Origin: Pseudomonadota bacterium
GTDB lineage: Bacteria; Myxococcota_A; Polyangia; Polyangiales; Polyangiaceae
DNA: 64,000 bases
Direction of reading: 5' to 3'
Assembly (NCBI GenBank): GCA_023428245.1
Contig: JAEYYX010000015.1
Span: forward strand, 12,965 to 76,964
Of this stretch, positions 35,001-41,946 are shown one piece after another. Within the stretch, counting starts at the first letter, position 1. Each line of letters starts with the position of its first letter. The notes beneath the pieces are model-generated. The model made no database searches. It was not told the DNA's origin and saw nothing but the letters and a program-made list of their open reading frames with translations. The position numbers and the translations under genes are program-made.

Positions 35001-38000
35001 GATCGGATCCACGTGCTCACGATGCGGGCTCGCCTGTTCGATGAGCAGCTCAACCGAGACGATGAGGCGCTCGAGAACTATCAGCGCATCTTGGACATCG
35101 ACAGCTCGAACGTCCTGGCCCTCAAGGCCATTGCGAGCCTCTATCGTCGCAAGAAGGATCCTCACGAGCTGGCACGTTCTCTCGAGAACCTGACCGACTA
35201 CGCGGGCGAGAGCTTCGTCCGGAGCGAGCGAGCCGAGGCGTATCGGGAGCTCGCGGTTCTGCGCGAGACGCTCCTTGAGCTGCCCCATGATGCAGCTGAC
35301 GCTTGGCGCAAGGTCCTTGAGTTCAAGCCGGGCGACTTCGAAGCCCTCGACAAGCTCGACGCGTACTATCGCGCTGACGAGAACTGGGAAGAGGTCGTCG
35401 GGATCAAGCTGCTTCGCGCCGATGCTCTTGAGGACAAGGAGGCCAGGCTCACCGAGCTCTTGCAAGCGGCCGAGCTCTGGAAGACGACGATCGGTCGCTA
35501 CGACTCCGCTCGCACGGCCTTCGAAAAGATTCTCGAAGTCGAGCCGCTGCACGACTTTGCGTTCAAAGAACTCGAGAAGCTGCATACCGCGGCGGAGCGC
35601 TGGGAATCCCTCATCGAGCTCTACCTGAACCGCCTGGAACACTACGAGGAGGTCCCGCCTCGAAGCGATCTGTTGCGGCGTATCGCGCGCATCTTCGAGG
35701 AGCGTCTCGACGACAAGAACCAGGCGTTCGACGCTCTCGTCACAGCGTTCTCGGACGACTACTTCGACGACCAGACTGCTTCGTATCTCGAGCGCTTGGC
35801 CCACGCGACCAATCGCTGGAACGAGCTTCTCGCGACGGCGAATGCCTGGCTACAGGATGAGCACGAGCGTCGTCCGCGCATCCAGCTCTGCCTCCGCCTC
35901 GGCAAGTGGTACGGCGAGGACCTGGGCATGTCGAATTATGCCCAGCCGTACTACCAGCAGGTGCTCCTGATCGACCCGCAGAACGTGCGGGTGATGCGGC
36001 AAATGGCCGCGATCGAGCGCCTCGCGGGTCACTATCCGAAGGCGAGCCAGATGCTCACGAAGGCGCTCGACGCCGCCGTGAGCAACGACGACCGCAAGCT
36101 GATCCTGACGGACCTCGGTGACATCATCTACCGGAACCTCGATCAGGCCGACCAAGCGATCCCGTACTACCGGCGTGCACTCGAGGTCGACGGAGCACAT
36201 CGTCCGGCGCTCGACGCTCTTGAGCGAATCTACGAAGACCGCGGCCAGATCCACGACCTCGTCGAGATTCTTGCCCAAAAGGCGGGTTCCATCGAGCACC
36301 CGGAAGAGACAGTTCGCCAGAAGCTTCGTCTCGGTTCGCTGCTCGAGGATCGCCTCGGGGACGCGAGCGGTGCTGCCAAGGCGTACCGCGACGCACTGCA
36401 CGTCGATCACGAGTCGATTGCCGCATTGCGTGGGCTTGAGCGAGTGCTCGAACAGACCAAGGAATGGCCCGAACTCGTTAAGGTTCTTGAGCGTCAACTC
36501 GACGTCGTCGCGACCGAGGGCGAGCGCGTTCAGGTTCTCTTGAAGCTGGCCGATGTTCAGGAACAGCAGTTCTTGAAGCCCGACCTTGCGGCCGAGCGAC
36601 TCGAGCAGGTCGTACAGATCGACCCGAGCCAGGAGCAGGCTTACGTGTCTTTGGCCCGTTGCTATCGCAGACTCAAGCGCTGGCCGCAGCTCGTCACCGC
36701 TCTCGAGAGACATCTCGATGAGACGACGAACCGTGAAACCAAGCTCGAGCTTTACTTGGCGATGGGCGCGGTGTTCCGCGATGAGCTTCAGGACCTCGAC
36801 CGCGCGATCGACAGTTACCAGTCGGTGGTCGACGCAGAGCCGACTCACATGGGGGCGCTTGAGGCACTCAGCAAGCTCTATGAGCGCCAAGGGGACGCCT
36901 ACCGAGCCGTCGAGTACATGACCCAAGTTGCCGATCTGACAACGGACGGCGCTCAGCGGGTGGACATGTACTACCGCATTGGTCGTGCCATGGAGGAGAA
37001 GCTCACCGATCGCAGGGGAGCACGCGACAAGTTCGAGCAAGCGTTGGATCTCGATCCGTCGCATCTTCCGTCTCTTGCCGCCCTGCGCACCATCGCGATT
37101 GATGAGGCAGATTGGGAAGGGGCGGCGGACTACCTGAATCGCGAGCAAGAGCGGACGGAATCGCCGCGTCAGAGAGCCCGTTTGCTCGTCGAACTTGGTC
37201 GTATTCGAGAGGACATGCTGCTCGATCACCCTGGGGCCATCCAGGCGTTCGAGAGCGCGATCCAGTTCGACGGCGAGTGCGAAGACGCAGCTCTGGCTCT
37301 GGTCAGAGAGTACATCTCGCTTGAGCGTTACGCGGACGCCGCGCCGCTCGCCGAGATGCTCGTGCGTCGCTCACGGAACCTTGAGCGCGAGCAGCAACAC
37401 ATGTTGAACAAGCTGCTCGGCCAGGTGCTGAGCAAGCTCGGAGAGCATGAACGCGCTGTCAAGGCGTTCTCGGCTGCCGCTGCTCTCGATCCGACCGATC
37501 AGGAGACCACACGAGGGATCGCTGATTCTTCGTTTGCGCTCGGCGATTGGGCTACGGCGCTCACGAACTACCAGCGCGTTTTGACTTCGCTCGCTGATGA
37601 CGAAATCGATACTCGGACCGAGGTCTATTTCCGACTCGGTGAGATCAAGCGCGCCCAGGGCCAGGATCGCCAAGCCATCAATAACTACGAGAAGGCACTC
37701 TCACTGAATGGTGAGCATCGGCCCACTCTCGACGCGATGGTCCAGGTCCACGAAAAGGCCGGCGAGTATCGACTGGTCGCCGAGTACAAGCGCCAGATTC
37801 TCGACTCGCTGTTCGACGGTGACTCGCGTTACGCGATGCTCCTTGAGATCGGCGATCTGTGGGCGGAGCGCGAGAAGAACCCGGTCAAGGCCCTCGAGGC
37901 CTACGAGGAAGCACGCGATCTGAAGCCTGACGACCTCGGCCTACTTCATCGCCTGCTCCAGAATTACCAGGCGGCCGAAGAGTGGCAGAAGATGGCGGAT

Positions 38001-39461
38001 GTCCTCGATGCCATCACTGCGATCGAACATAGGCCGCTGGTCAAGGCCAAGCTCTTCTACACGCAGGCGCAGATCTACCGCGACAAGCTTGAAGATCCGA
38101 TCCGCGCGGTCGAGCTCTTCAACGCGGCTCTCGATCTGAATCCGGAGCTGCTCGAGGCTTTCGAGCGCATCAACAAAATCCTCACCACGGAGCGGAACTG
38201 GAAGCAGCTCGAGCGTTCGTACCGCAAGATGCTTCACCGGCTCGCCGGCAAGGGTAAGCCGGAGCTCGAGCACAACCTCTGGCACCAGCTCGGTCTCATC
38301 TATCGAGACCGCACGGGCCAGACCAACGAGGCGATCGAGGCGTTCCGTATGTCGGCGAGTCTCGTGCATGAGGCTCCGGTCCAGCGGCAGATCCTCGCCG
38401 AGCTCTATGAGACGGCCGAGCGCTGGGAAGAAGCGGCACACGAACAGCGGCGTTTGGTCCACCTGGATCCGCTCGCCATCGAGCCTTACCTCGCGCTCTA
38501 TCGGCTCGCGCTCCACAAGCAGGCCTACGATGAGGCCTGGTGTTGTGCATCGGTGATCTCGTTCCTTCAGAAGGCGGACGAGGAGACCGAGCGCTTCTAC
38601 CAGGACTTCCGTCCGCAGGGCATGCTCCCGGTCACGGGTCGGCTCGGCAACGATCACTGGACGCGCTGCCTATTCCACCCGAACGAGAACGTTCACATCT
38701 CGCGCATCTTCGAGATGCTGGTGCCCGCGGCACTGCAAGCGAAGATCGCGATGCTGCGAAACCAGAAGAAGTTGCCGCAGATCGATGCCCGTTTCCGTCA
38801 GGATCCGGCGACCTCGACAGTCACCTTCGCCAAGACGTTCGGCTGGGCAGCGCAAGTGCTGGGCGTCGCGACGCCGCCGCTCTACGTCCGAAACGACGTG
38901 CAGGCGTACATCACGGCGCTTCCGACGGAGCCCCCGAGCACCGTCGCTGGACAGCTCGTGCTCTCCGGATTCCAGCCCCAAGAGCTGACCTTCATCTGCG
39001 GTAAACACCTGGCGCTCTATCGTCCGGAACACTTCATGAAGGTGCTGTTCCCGACGAAGGATGAGCTTACTGTGATGCTGTTCGCAGGTGTCCTGCTCGC
39101 GGCTCCTTCGCAGCCGATGCCGCCGGACATGGAGCAACAGATCCGCGCGACGGCTCAGAGCTTGGTGCACTTCCTCCAGCCGGTGCAGCTCGAAGGGCTC
39201 AAGCAGGTGGTGAAGGCGTTCTTGGCGGACGGTGCGCGCGCGAATGTGCGTCGTTGGTCGCAGGCAGTCGAGTTCACGGCGTGCCGCGCCGGTCTCGCGC
39301 TCTGCGGTGACCTCGAGATCGCTCGTAAGATCATCGGTGCCGAACAGCAGCTGCCGGGCGAGCCTTCGTCGGCGGAGAAGATGAAGGAACTCTTGACCTT
39401 CACCGTGAGCGAGGAGTACTTCGCGCTTCGCAGGGCGCTTGGAGTTGCGGTCCAGGCGTAA
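29052..39461 (+). CDS. gltI: Giant cytoplasmic TPR protein, GltI (AgnA)-like
   Basis: About 3,469 residues from ATG 29052 (GGAG 5 bases upstream), near the roughly 3,800 of M. xanthus AgnA/GltI. It has no signal peptide or membrane segment. After a Lys/Asp-rich N-tail it is almost entirely TPR-like helical pairs of about 34-40 residues with recurrent DPDD, YEELAKVL and EKAL patterns, probably many dozens. One acidic Ser/Pro/Glu-rich break lies at about 1771-1846. The last 330 residues leave the TPR pattern (GMLPVTGRLGNDHW; LSGFQPQELTFICGKHLALY; FMKVLFPTKDELTVMLF; SEEYFALRRALG) and form a distinct domain. In M. xanthus GltI is cytoplasmic and links the motility regulators to the Glt complex. 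A strong terminator follows. Confidence 0.87.
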   Translation: MKMDDTTKEPNKADDATSALKGSSPSQAPSVAPPSLASPEKIEALKARLAQVESRPNEYVKILVELAAAVAEPFEKVDYYRRAAELYANKFGNHAEAVKAYEALIEIDPDDVDAKIYLKEMYEKRRNYDALIALLRREADAILGPSERAEAYRQIAELATEKVKKPEVCIPLWLAVLDGEPDDPQALDALAQLYERGREYEALCDMLERLIVVTSDDKARITHLTKLGQIAGERLKDDERAAEAYRQLVELDPSDRRAQEQLKKRYTALGRWDDLEALYVEGGNWDEFIRLLEANEPKAETPERRIQMLLKVAELWLTQKGKPDRAARALEKVLSIDSENLIAAERLIPIYSEANNFKGLVQAIEVRLLTLESGPERRDLLLRAASLYEERLRDKEKALSRVLEAMALAADDPEVLNLAEKAARGAGAWDKFVSAVRSLADEVQDPDVRNGLRLRLGRVLREELKADDKAIEQYRLVYEDAPDSAEALEALVLLYGKTERYAELLETFQRKLELEVDPSERRATYLAIARTQRDNLDDAEAAVETLEALLSENEDDRDALADLEQLYAGLGHAQDQANILERQIVLEDTTKGLADLKFRLATLFEGPLKRPAEALEQYREVLSIDVGYTPARAALEKMLPGTLGGEAAAVLETVFEQQEDWASLARVLEVRAEGAVAAEERVEILRKLAQLSAFQLGSADAAIDAQARALKANPANQDTRLELEQLAEQFGKLGELTKIFEEIAKGSRDAELAILYFTRIAELEERADRIDQAVAALNRVLDLDPSREEALVFQDRLLRSNGRLKDLAPVYEKRIALAQDPELRENLFIELAELFDSALGRPEEAVQAYQAVLVEQPESRGALSALASLFGRLERWDDLADNLNAQLSLAESEEEHTRLSLRLAELREQMGNVSEAVEGYAEILDRNPGQASALAALERLSAERAHELRIAEILEPLYRSQGDYKKLVFVHEVQVRHATEPSRRVQLLETIAELHEDAGGDAGQAFDAMARALSADPAREASLESLERLAARTGRFEDLAALLEREAKEVPEPDLKSHLLMAAATLLEERVGDTDRAIRTYRAVLGADPESLDAVLALERLFRDGRKFEELSKILQQKASILTDIDAQKAALFDAAQLEANELGRQDEAVRVHEKVLELDPDDLRSLDELIAIFLSESRWKELLGIYSQKAEIVTDPEEKKQVLYEVGAVYEHELKDVSQAIDTYNRILELDPDDLTALGRLDVLYQATESWQELLGVLTHQADLTSDADEAIGHRYRVAALYETRLGDKERAVELYREILSLSPGHQDTLAALEKLKTDSKVGVLSAQVLETVYEQNGDAEKLVEALTVQANAADEPYRAVEILERMAVLLEDSLAEPRRAFEALGNAVSLDPESESLRSNFERLALLAEQPERASAIYDAVLSKIEDQPELSATIALRAATLFESASDDAARTIQAYKKVLSYEPENRAALQALDRLYEQSGEYEELAKVLVAQADLGDTPDEILSFKYRLGQLKQKKLGDILGAIEVYGEILAAAPEHESALSALEDLFASGTEVLRVGQVLEPLYQASGSWEKLLDVREGELSALKDPAERLELLLRMAEESEQQLIDVDRAFEILIRASQLAPSDERVIDELDRLAPVVDEGWARLASAYADVLEDEQTELEKRVATGLRLAVVFEKELDDLARAEQTYGYVLDIAPSEQDALENLDRIYTELEEWQRLDGILARRAPLEKDRHDKIALYLRHGLLNEERLARGELSSGRLAELLDQADSELPGDDSANIASIAPASDDEPELGDEPALDELLPRSEAPESDAPPDSEAGPEEREDATFASGADAADAAPALEARPALEKKYLEAAVTYYRVVFDSLEPENEDAIAGLTRVYALLENWPALSEVYKREIEHAVGDVAEADARAKLAHLLGERLGDRKGAIEGWKRVLDLRGEDPEALKGLAHLYEAEQQWAELTDVLERHYDIADTDEDRIHVLTMRARLFDEQLNRDDEALENYQRILDIDSSNVLALKAIASLYRRKKDPHELARSLENLTDYAGESFVRSERAEAYRELAVLRETLLELPHDAADAWRKVLEFKPGDFEALDKLDAYYRADENWEEVVGIKLLRADALEDKEARLTELLQAAELWKTTIGRYDSARTAFEKILEVEPLHDFAFKELEKLHTAAERWESLIELYLNRLEHYEEVPPRSDLLRRIARIFEERLDDKNQAFDALVTAFSDDYFDDQTASYLERLAHATNRWNELLATANAWLQDEHERRPRIQLCLRLGKWYGEDLGMSNYAQPYYQQVLLIDPQNVRVMRQMAAIERLAGHYPKASQMLTKALDAAVSNDDRKLILTDLGDIIYRNLDQADQAIPYYRRALEVDGAHRPALDALERIYEDRGQIHDLVEILAQKAGSIEHPEETVRQKLRLGSLLEDRLGDASGAAKAYRDALHVDHESIAALRGLERVLEQTKEWPELVKVLERQLDVVATEGERVQVLLKLADVQEQQFLKPDLAAERLEQVVQIDPSQEQAYVSLARCYRRLKRWPQLVTALERHLDETTNRETKLELYLAMGAVFRDELQDLDRAIDSYQSVVDAEPTHMGALEALSKLYERQGDAYRAVEYMTQVADLTTDGAQRVDMYYRIGRAMEEKLTDRRGARDKFEQALDLDPSHLPSLAALRTIAIDEADWEGAADYLNREQERTESPRQRARLLVELGRIREDMLLDHPGAIQAFESAIQFDGECEDAALALVREYISLERYADAAPLAEMLVRRSRNLEREQQHMLNKLLGQVLSKLGEHERAVKAFSAAAALDPTDQETTRGIADSSFALGDWATALTNYQRVLTSLADDEIDTRTEVYFRLGEIKRAQGQDRQAINNYEKALSLNGEHRPTLDAMVQVHEKAGEYRLVAEYKRQILDSLFDGDSRYAMLLEIGDLWAEREKNPVKALEAYEEARDLKPDDLGLLHRLLQNYQAAEEWQKMADVLDAITAIEHRPLVKAKLFYTQAQIYRDKLEDPIRAVELFNAALDLNPELLEAFERINKILTTERNWKQLERSYRKMLHRLAGKGKPELEHNLWHQLGLIYRDRTGQTNEAIEAFRMSASLVHEAPVQRQILAELYETAERWEEAAHEQRRLVHLDPLAIEPYLALYRLALHKQAYDEAWCCASVISFLQKADEETERFYQDFRPQGMLPVTGRLGNDHWTRCLFHPNENVHISRIFEMLVPAALQAKIAMLRNQKKLPQIDARFRQDPATSTVTFAKTFGWAAQVLGVATPPLYVRNDVQAYITALPTEPPSTVAGQLVLSGFQPQELTFICGKHLALYRPEHFMKVLFPTKDELTVMLFAGVLLAAPSQPMPPDMEQQIRATAQSLVHFLQPVQLEGLKQVVKAFLADGARANVRRWSQAVEFTACRAGLALCGDLEIARKIIGAEQQLPGEPSSAEKMKELLTFTVSEEYFALRRALGVAVQA
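34366..34590 (+). repeat. Acidic low-complexity insert in gltI
   Basis: Codes for about 75 residues rich in Asp, Glu, Pro, Ser and Ala that break the TPR array, likely a flexible hinge. Confidence 0.7.
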
Positions 39462-39758
39462 GAGTCAGAAAAGCGAGGAGATGAGGGCGGGCGCTGTGCG
39501 AAGCGTCCGCCTTCTCTTTTCTTGGGCCTCTCCCTTGAGGAAAGCTTTTGCACCACCAGACTGCCGGGGATGCAGCGCGGACGAGCACGGCCAGTGGAGG
39601 TTGAATCGACGCCCAGGTGGACGAGGCGCACAGCGGCAGGGTGCGCCTCGGCTCCAGCGTCAGGCGCTCCGGGGAGGCGATCGCGCGAAGAGGCCTCTGG
39701 ACCTCTGCTGTCGCTCGGAGCGCGTCAGGAGGCGCGTCAATAGGAGAGCTGTGCTCAG
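39462..39758. other. Gap between gltI and the converging barrel gene
   Basis: About 300 bases. After the terminator I see no gene, repeat or promoter; short frames on both strands are interrupted and lack ribosome sites. Confidence 0.6.
39486..39522 (+). terminator. Rho-independent terminator after gltI
   Basis: 10-bp stem GGCGGGCGCT/AGCGTCCGCC (one wobble), 6-base loop, then TTCTCTTTTCTT. It closes the glt block 24 bases after the gltI stop. Confidence 0.9.
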
Positions 39759-40625
39759 TCAGTGCCCGCGACCGGGCACGTCGAAGACGACGCGGAGTCC
39801 GAGCCCGACGCGCACACCGACGGAGCCCGGCTCCTCGGGACCATCCGCTTGGACCGAGCTCGACAGGGCGAAGTCGAAGAGCGGACCGAACCCCAGGTTG
39901 GGTGTGGCGAAGAAGTCGCCGCCGACCTGTAGGCGGAGCCACTCAAGGTTCAGATAGCTCGAGGTGTCCGTAGGGGTGCGCACGCTGATACTTCTCACAC
40001 CGACACCGAAGGCGAGCCAAGGGTCGAAGCGGAGACCTTGGGTGAGATGATGACGCACGAGGATCGAGCCGCCGATCCCATCGCTCTTGCATGTGGGGCA
40101 GGCGGTCGTTGAACCACCGACCTGGAAATCACCCGCGACGCCCACCGTTAGAAGGCGGCTCACGCCGTAGGCGACGTCCAGGCCCCCTTGGAAGTTCGTG
40201 CTGACGCCGAGGGTTGTCGGAACGTTGATCGCGATATTTCCGGCGGGAAAGCTGACCTGGCCGAGTACTGCCACGCGCAAATGACCGCCCAGGGTATCGG
40301 GCGCAGAAAGGTCGCCTGAACGAGCCACAGGCTCGGGGGCGGGTTCCTCAAGCTCAGTGGTCCTCTCGACAGCACTGCTTTCCGGGGTCTGGGGCTCGGG
40401 CTCTGAAGGGCGCTCTGCATCGCCTGTCGCGTTTTCGTCACCGTCTGCACTTGGCTCGGCTTCCGCGGAGCCTTCGCCGGCCGACGCGGAGACCTCCTCT
40501 TGCTCACGGCTGGATTCTCCCTCCGCGAGGGGGGCAGCCGCCGGGGCCGTGGAATCGGGCTCTGCCCCGAGCGCTAGAGCTGGGGTGAGCAGAGCGCAGG
40601 ACAGCCAGGAGTACCGACACTTCAT
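39759..40625 (-). CDS. Outer-membrane beta-barrel protein with disordered acidic linker, possible GltH-like
   Basis: About 288 residues from ATG 40625. Signal peptide MKCRYSWLSCALLTPALALGA, then about 100 residues of Glu/Ser/Pro/Ala-rich disorder, then beta-barrel strands (HLRVAVLGQVSFPAGNIA, FQGGLDVAYGVSRLLTVGVAG, LRFDPWLAFGVGVRSIS, WLRLQVGGDFFATPNLGFG, VGVRVGLGLRVVFDV). A CPTC motif lies in one loop. The barrel's position right after gltI, and the need of the Glt complex for a third barrel (GltH in M. xanthus), make it a candidate, but family membership cannot be shown by eye. It is divergent from the FHA activator, 61 bases apart. Confidence 0.72.
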   Translation of the reverse strand: MKCRYSWLSCALLTPALALGAEPDSTAPAAAPLAEGESSREQEEVSASAGEGSAEAEPSADGDENATGDAERPSEPEPQTPESSAVERTTELEEPAPEPVARSGDLSAPDTLGGHLRVAVLGQVSFPAGNIAINVPTTLGVSTNFQGGLDVAYGVSRLLTVGVAGDFQVGGSTTACPTCKSDGIGGSILVRHHLTQGLRFDPWLAFGVGVRSISVRTPTDTSSYLNLEWLRLQVGGDFFATPNLGFGPLFDFALSSSVQADGPEEPGSVGVRVGLGLRVVFDVPGRGH

Positions 40626-40686
40626 GCGGCGCTGGTTACCACAACTTTTCCGACAACGGCCCGCCCAAACGGACGAATCCTGGGTC

Positions 40687-41931
40687 ATGCTGCGCATTCG
40701 CGAGAACACCGACGAGATCGAGTGTGGTCGGACCCAGGGTCCTTACCGGGTCGTGGCTCGATCGATGGGAGAGGCTATCAGTCGGATTTTGGCTGTTGGT
40801 GGGGCGCTCCGGTTCGGGAGCGGCCCTCGGGCGGACGTCCGACTTGCGGACCCAACAGTAAGCGCTCTTCATTGCGAGCTCGTCGCGCGACCAGACGGAG
40901 TCCTTGTGCGGGACCTCGGGAGTCGCAACGGGGTTGTCCTCGGCAATGGAAAGATCGAGGAAGCTCTGCTCAGGGACGGACGCGGTGAGGTCTTGATCGG
41001 ACGGTCGACTCTCTCGATTGGGGCGCGGAGGGAGCCACAGGGAGATGGCGACCTCGGAATCGTGGGCGCCTCGCGCGCGATGGAAGAAGTCCGCGATAAG
41101 GTGAGGAGCTTTGGACGCTTGCGGGCGCCCGTGTTGATTCTCGGAGAATCAGGGACCGGGAAGGACGTCGTCGCACGAGCCATCTACCGTGCCTCCGGGC
41201 TCAAGGGGCCCTACGTCGCGACGAATGTTGCGGCCCTGGCCGACACCTTGATCGATGCCGAGCTCTTTGGACACGCGCGCGGAGCATTCACGGGAGCCGT
41301 GAGCGCTCGAGCGGGCGCATTCCAGCTCGCCGATCAGGGGCTCTTATTCCTGGATGAGATCGCTGAGCTTTCTCCGGGGGGGCAGGCCAAGCTCTTGCGC
41401 GTCGTCGAAGACGGCAAGGTGCGTCCGGTCGGTTCCGAGCGCGAAATTCAGGTGAATGCACGTACGGTGTTTGCGACCTGTGCCGATCTCGATGGGAAGA
41501 TGAAGCGTGGGGAGTTTCGCCACGACCTCTTCCATCGCATCTCCATTCTAACGCTCGAACTGCCGCCACTGCGCCGGCGTCCCTCTGACATTCCACTTTT
41601 GGCCCGCTTCTATCTGGAGCAAAAGGCGAAGGAGCTAGGCCCGCGGATCTTGTCCGCCGAAGCGATCGATTTTCTCTCGGCGCAGAAGTGGCCGGGCAAT
41701 GTGCGCCAGCTGTTTTCGAGCATCTATGCCGCGTGCGCCAGTACGTCGAACGAGGTCCTGCTCCCGGCGCATTTTCAGTTGAAGGGTGCCGAAGCGCCCC
41801 GCTCGCCTCTCGATCCGGCGGCCGCGCGTCGCTTGCTCGAAGAGCACGGCTCGCTCAGCGCTGCGGCTCGCGCCGCGCAGGTGCCTCGTACGACCTTTCG
41901 CTCACTGGTGGCGAGGAGCGGCGCGCGTTAA
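40687..41931 (+). CDS. FHA-domain sigma-54-dependent transcriptional activator
   Basis: About 414 residues from ATG 40687 (an in-frame ATG at 40624 would overlap the divergent barrel gene). An N-terminal FHA domain (about 30-95) has ALHC, SRNG and GNG elements but Ser where the key GR arginine is expected (LRFGSGPRADVRL). Then the AAA+ domain with Walker A GESGTGKD (about 153), the sigma-54 contact loop GAFTGA (about 198), Walker B LLFLDEIAEL (about 220) and the arginine-finger region LRRRPSDIPL. A Fis-type HTH (SLSAAARAAQVPRTTFRSLV) ends the protein. It opens sigma-54 promoters, probably under control of Ser/Thr phosphorylation sensed by the FHA domain. The target is unknown. Confidence 0.93.
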   Translation: MLRIRENTDEIECGRTQGPYRVVARSMGEAISRILAVGGALRFGSGPRADVRLADPTVSALHCELVARPDGVLVRDLGSRNGVVLGNGKIEEALLRDGRGEVLIGRSTLSIGARREPQGDGDLGIVGASRAMEEVRDKVRSFGRLRAPVLILGESGTGKDVVARAIYRASGLKGPYVATNVAALADTLIDAELFGHARGAFTGAVSARAGAFQLADQGLLFLDEIAELSPGGQAKLLRVVEDGKVRPVGSEREIQVNARTVFATCADLDGKMKRGEFRHDLFHRISILTLELPPLRRRPSDIPLLARFYLEQKAKELGPRILSAEAIDFLSAQKWPGNVRQLFSSIYAACASTSNEVLLPAHFQLKGAEAPRSPLDPAAARRLLEEHGSLSAAARAAQVPRTTFRSLVARSGAR

Positions 41932-41946
41932 AACGAAGCCACTCGC

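Noticed and set aside
35850..37229. 459-codon minus-strand frame opposite gltI
   Set aside because: Shadow of the TPR frame; composition rich in Val/Leu/Arg typical of antisense of repeat genes.
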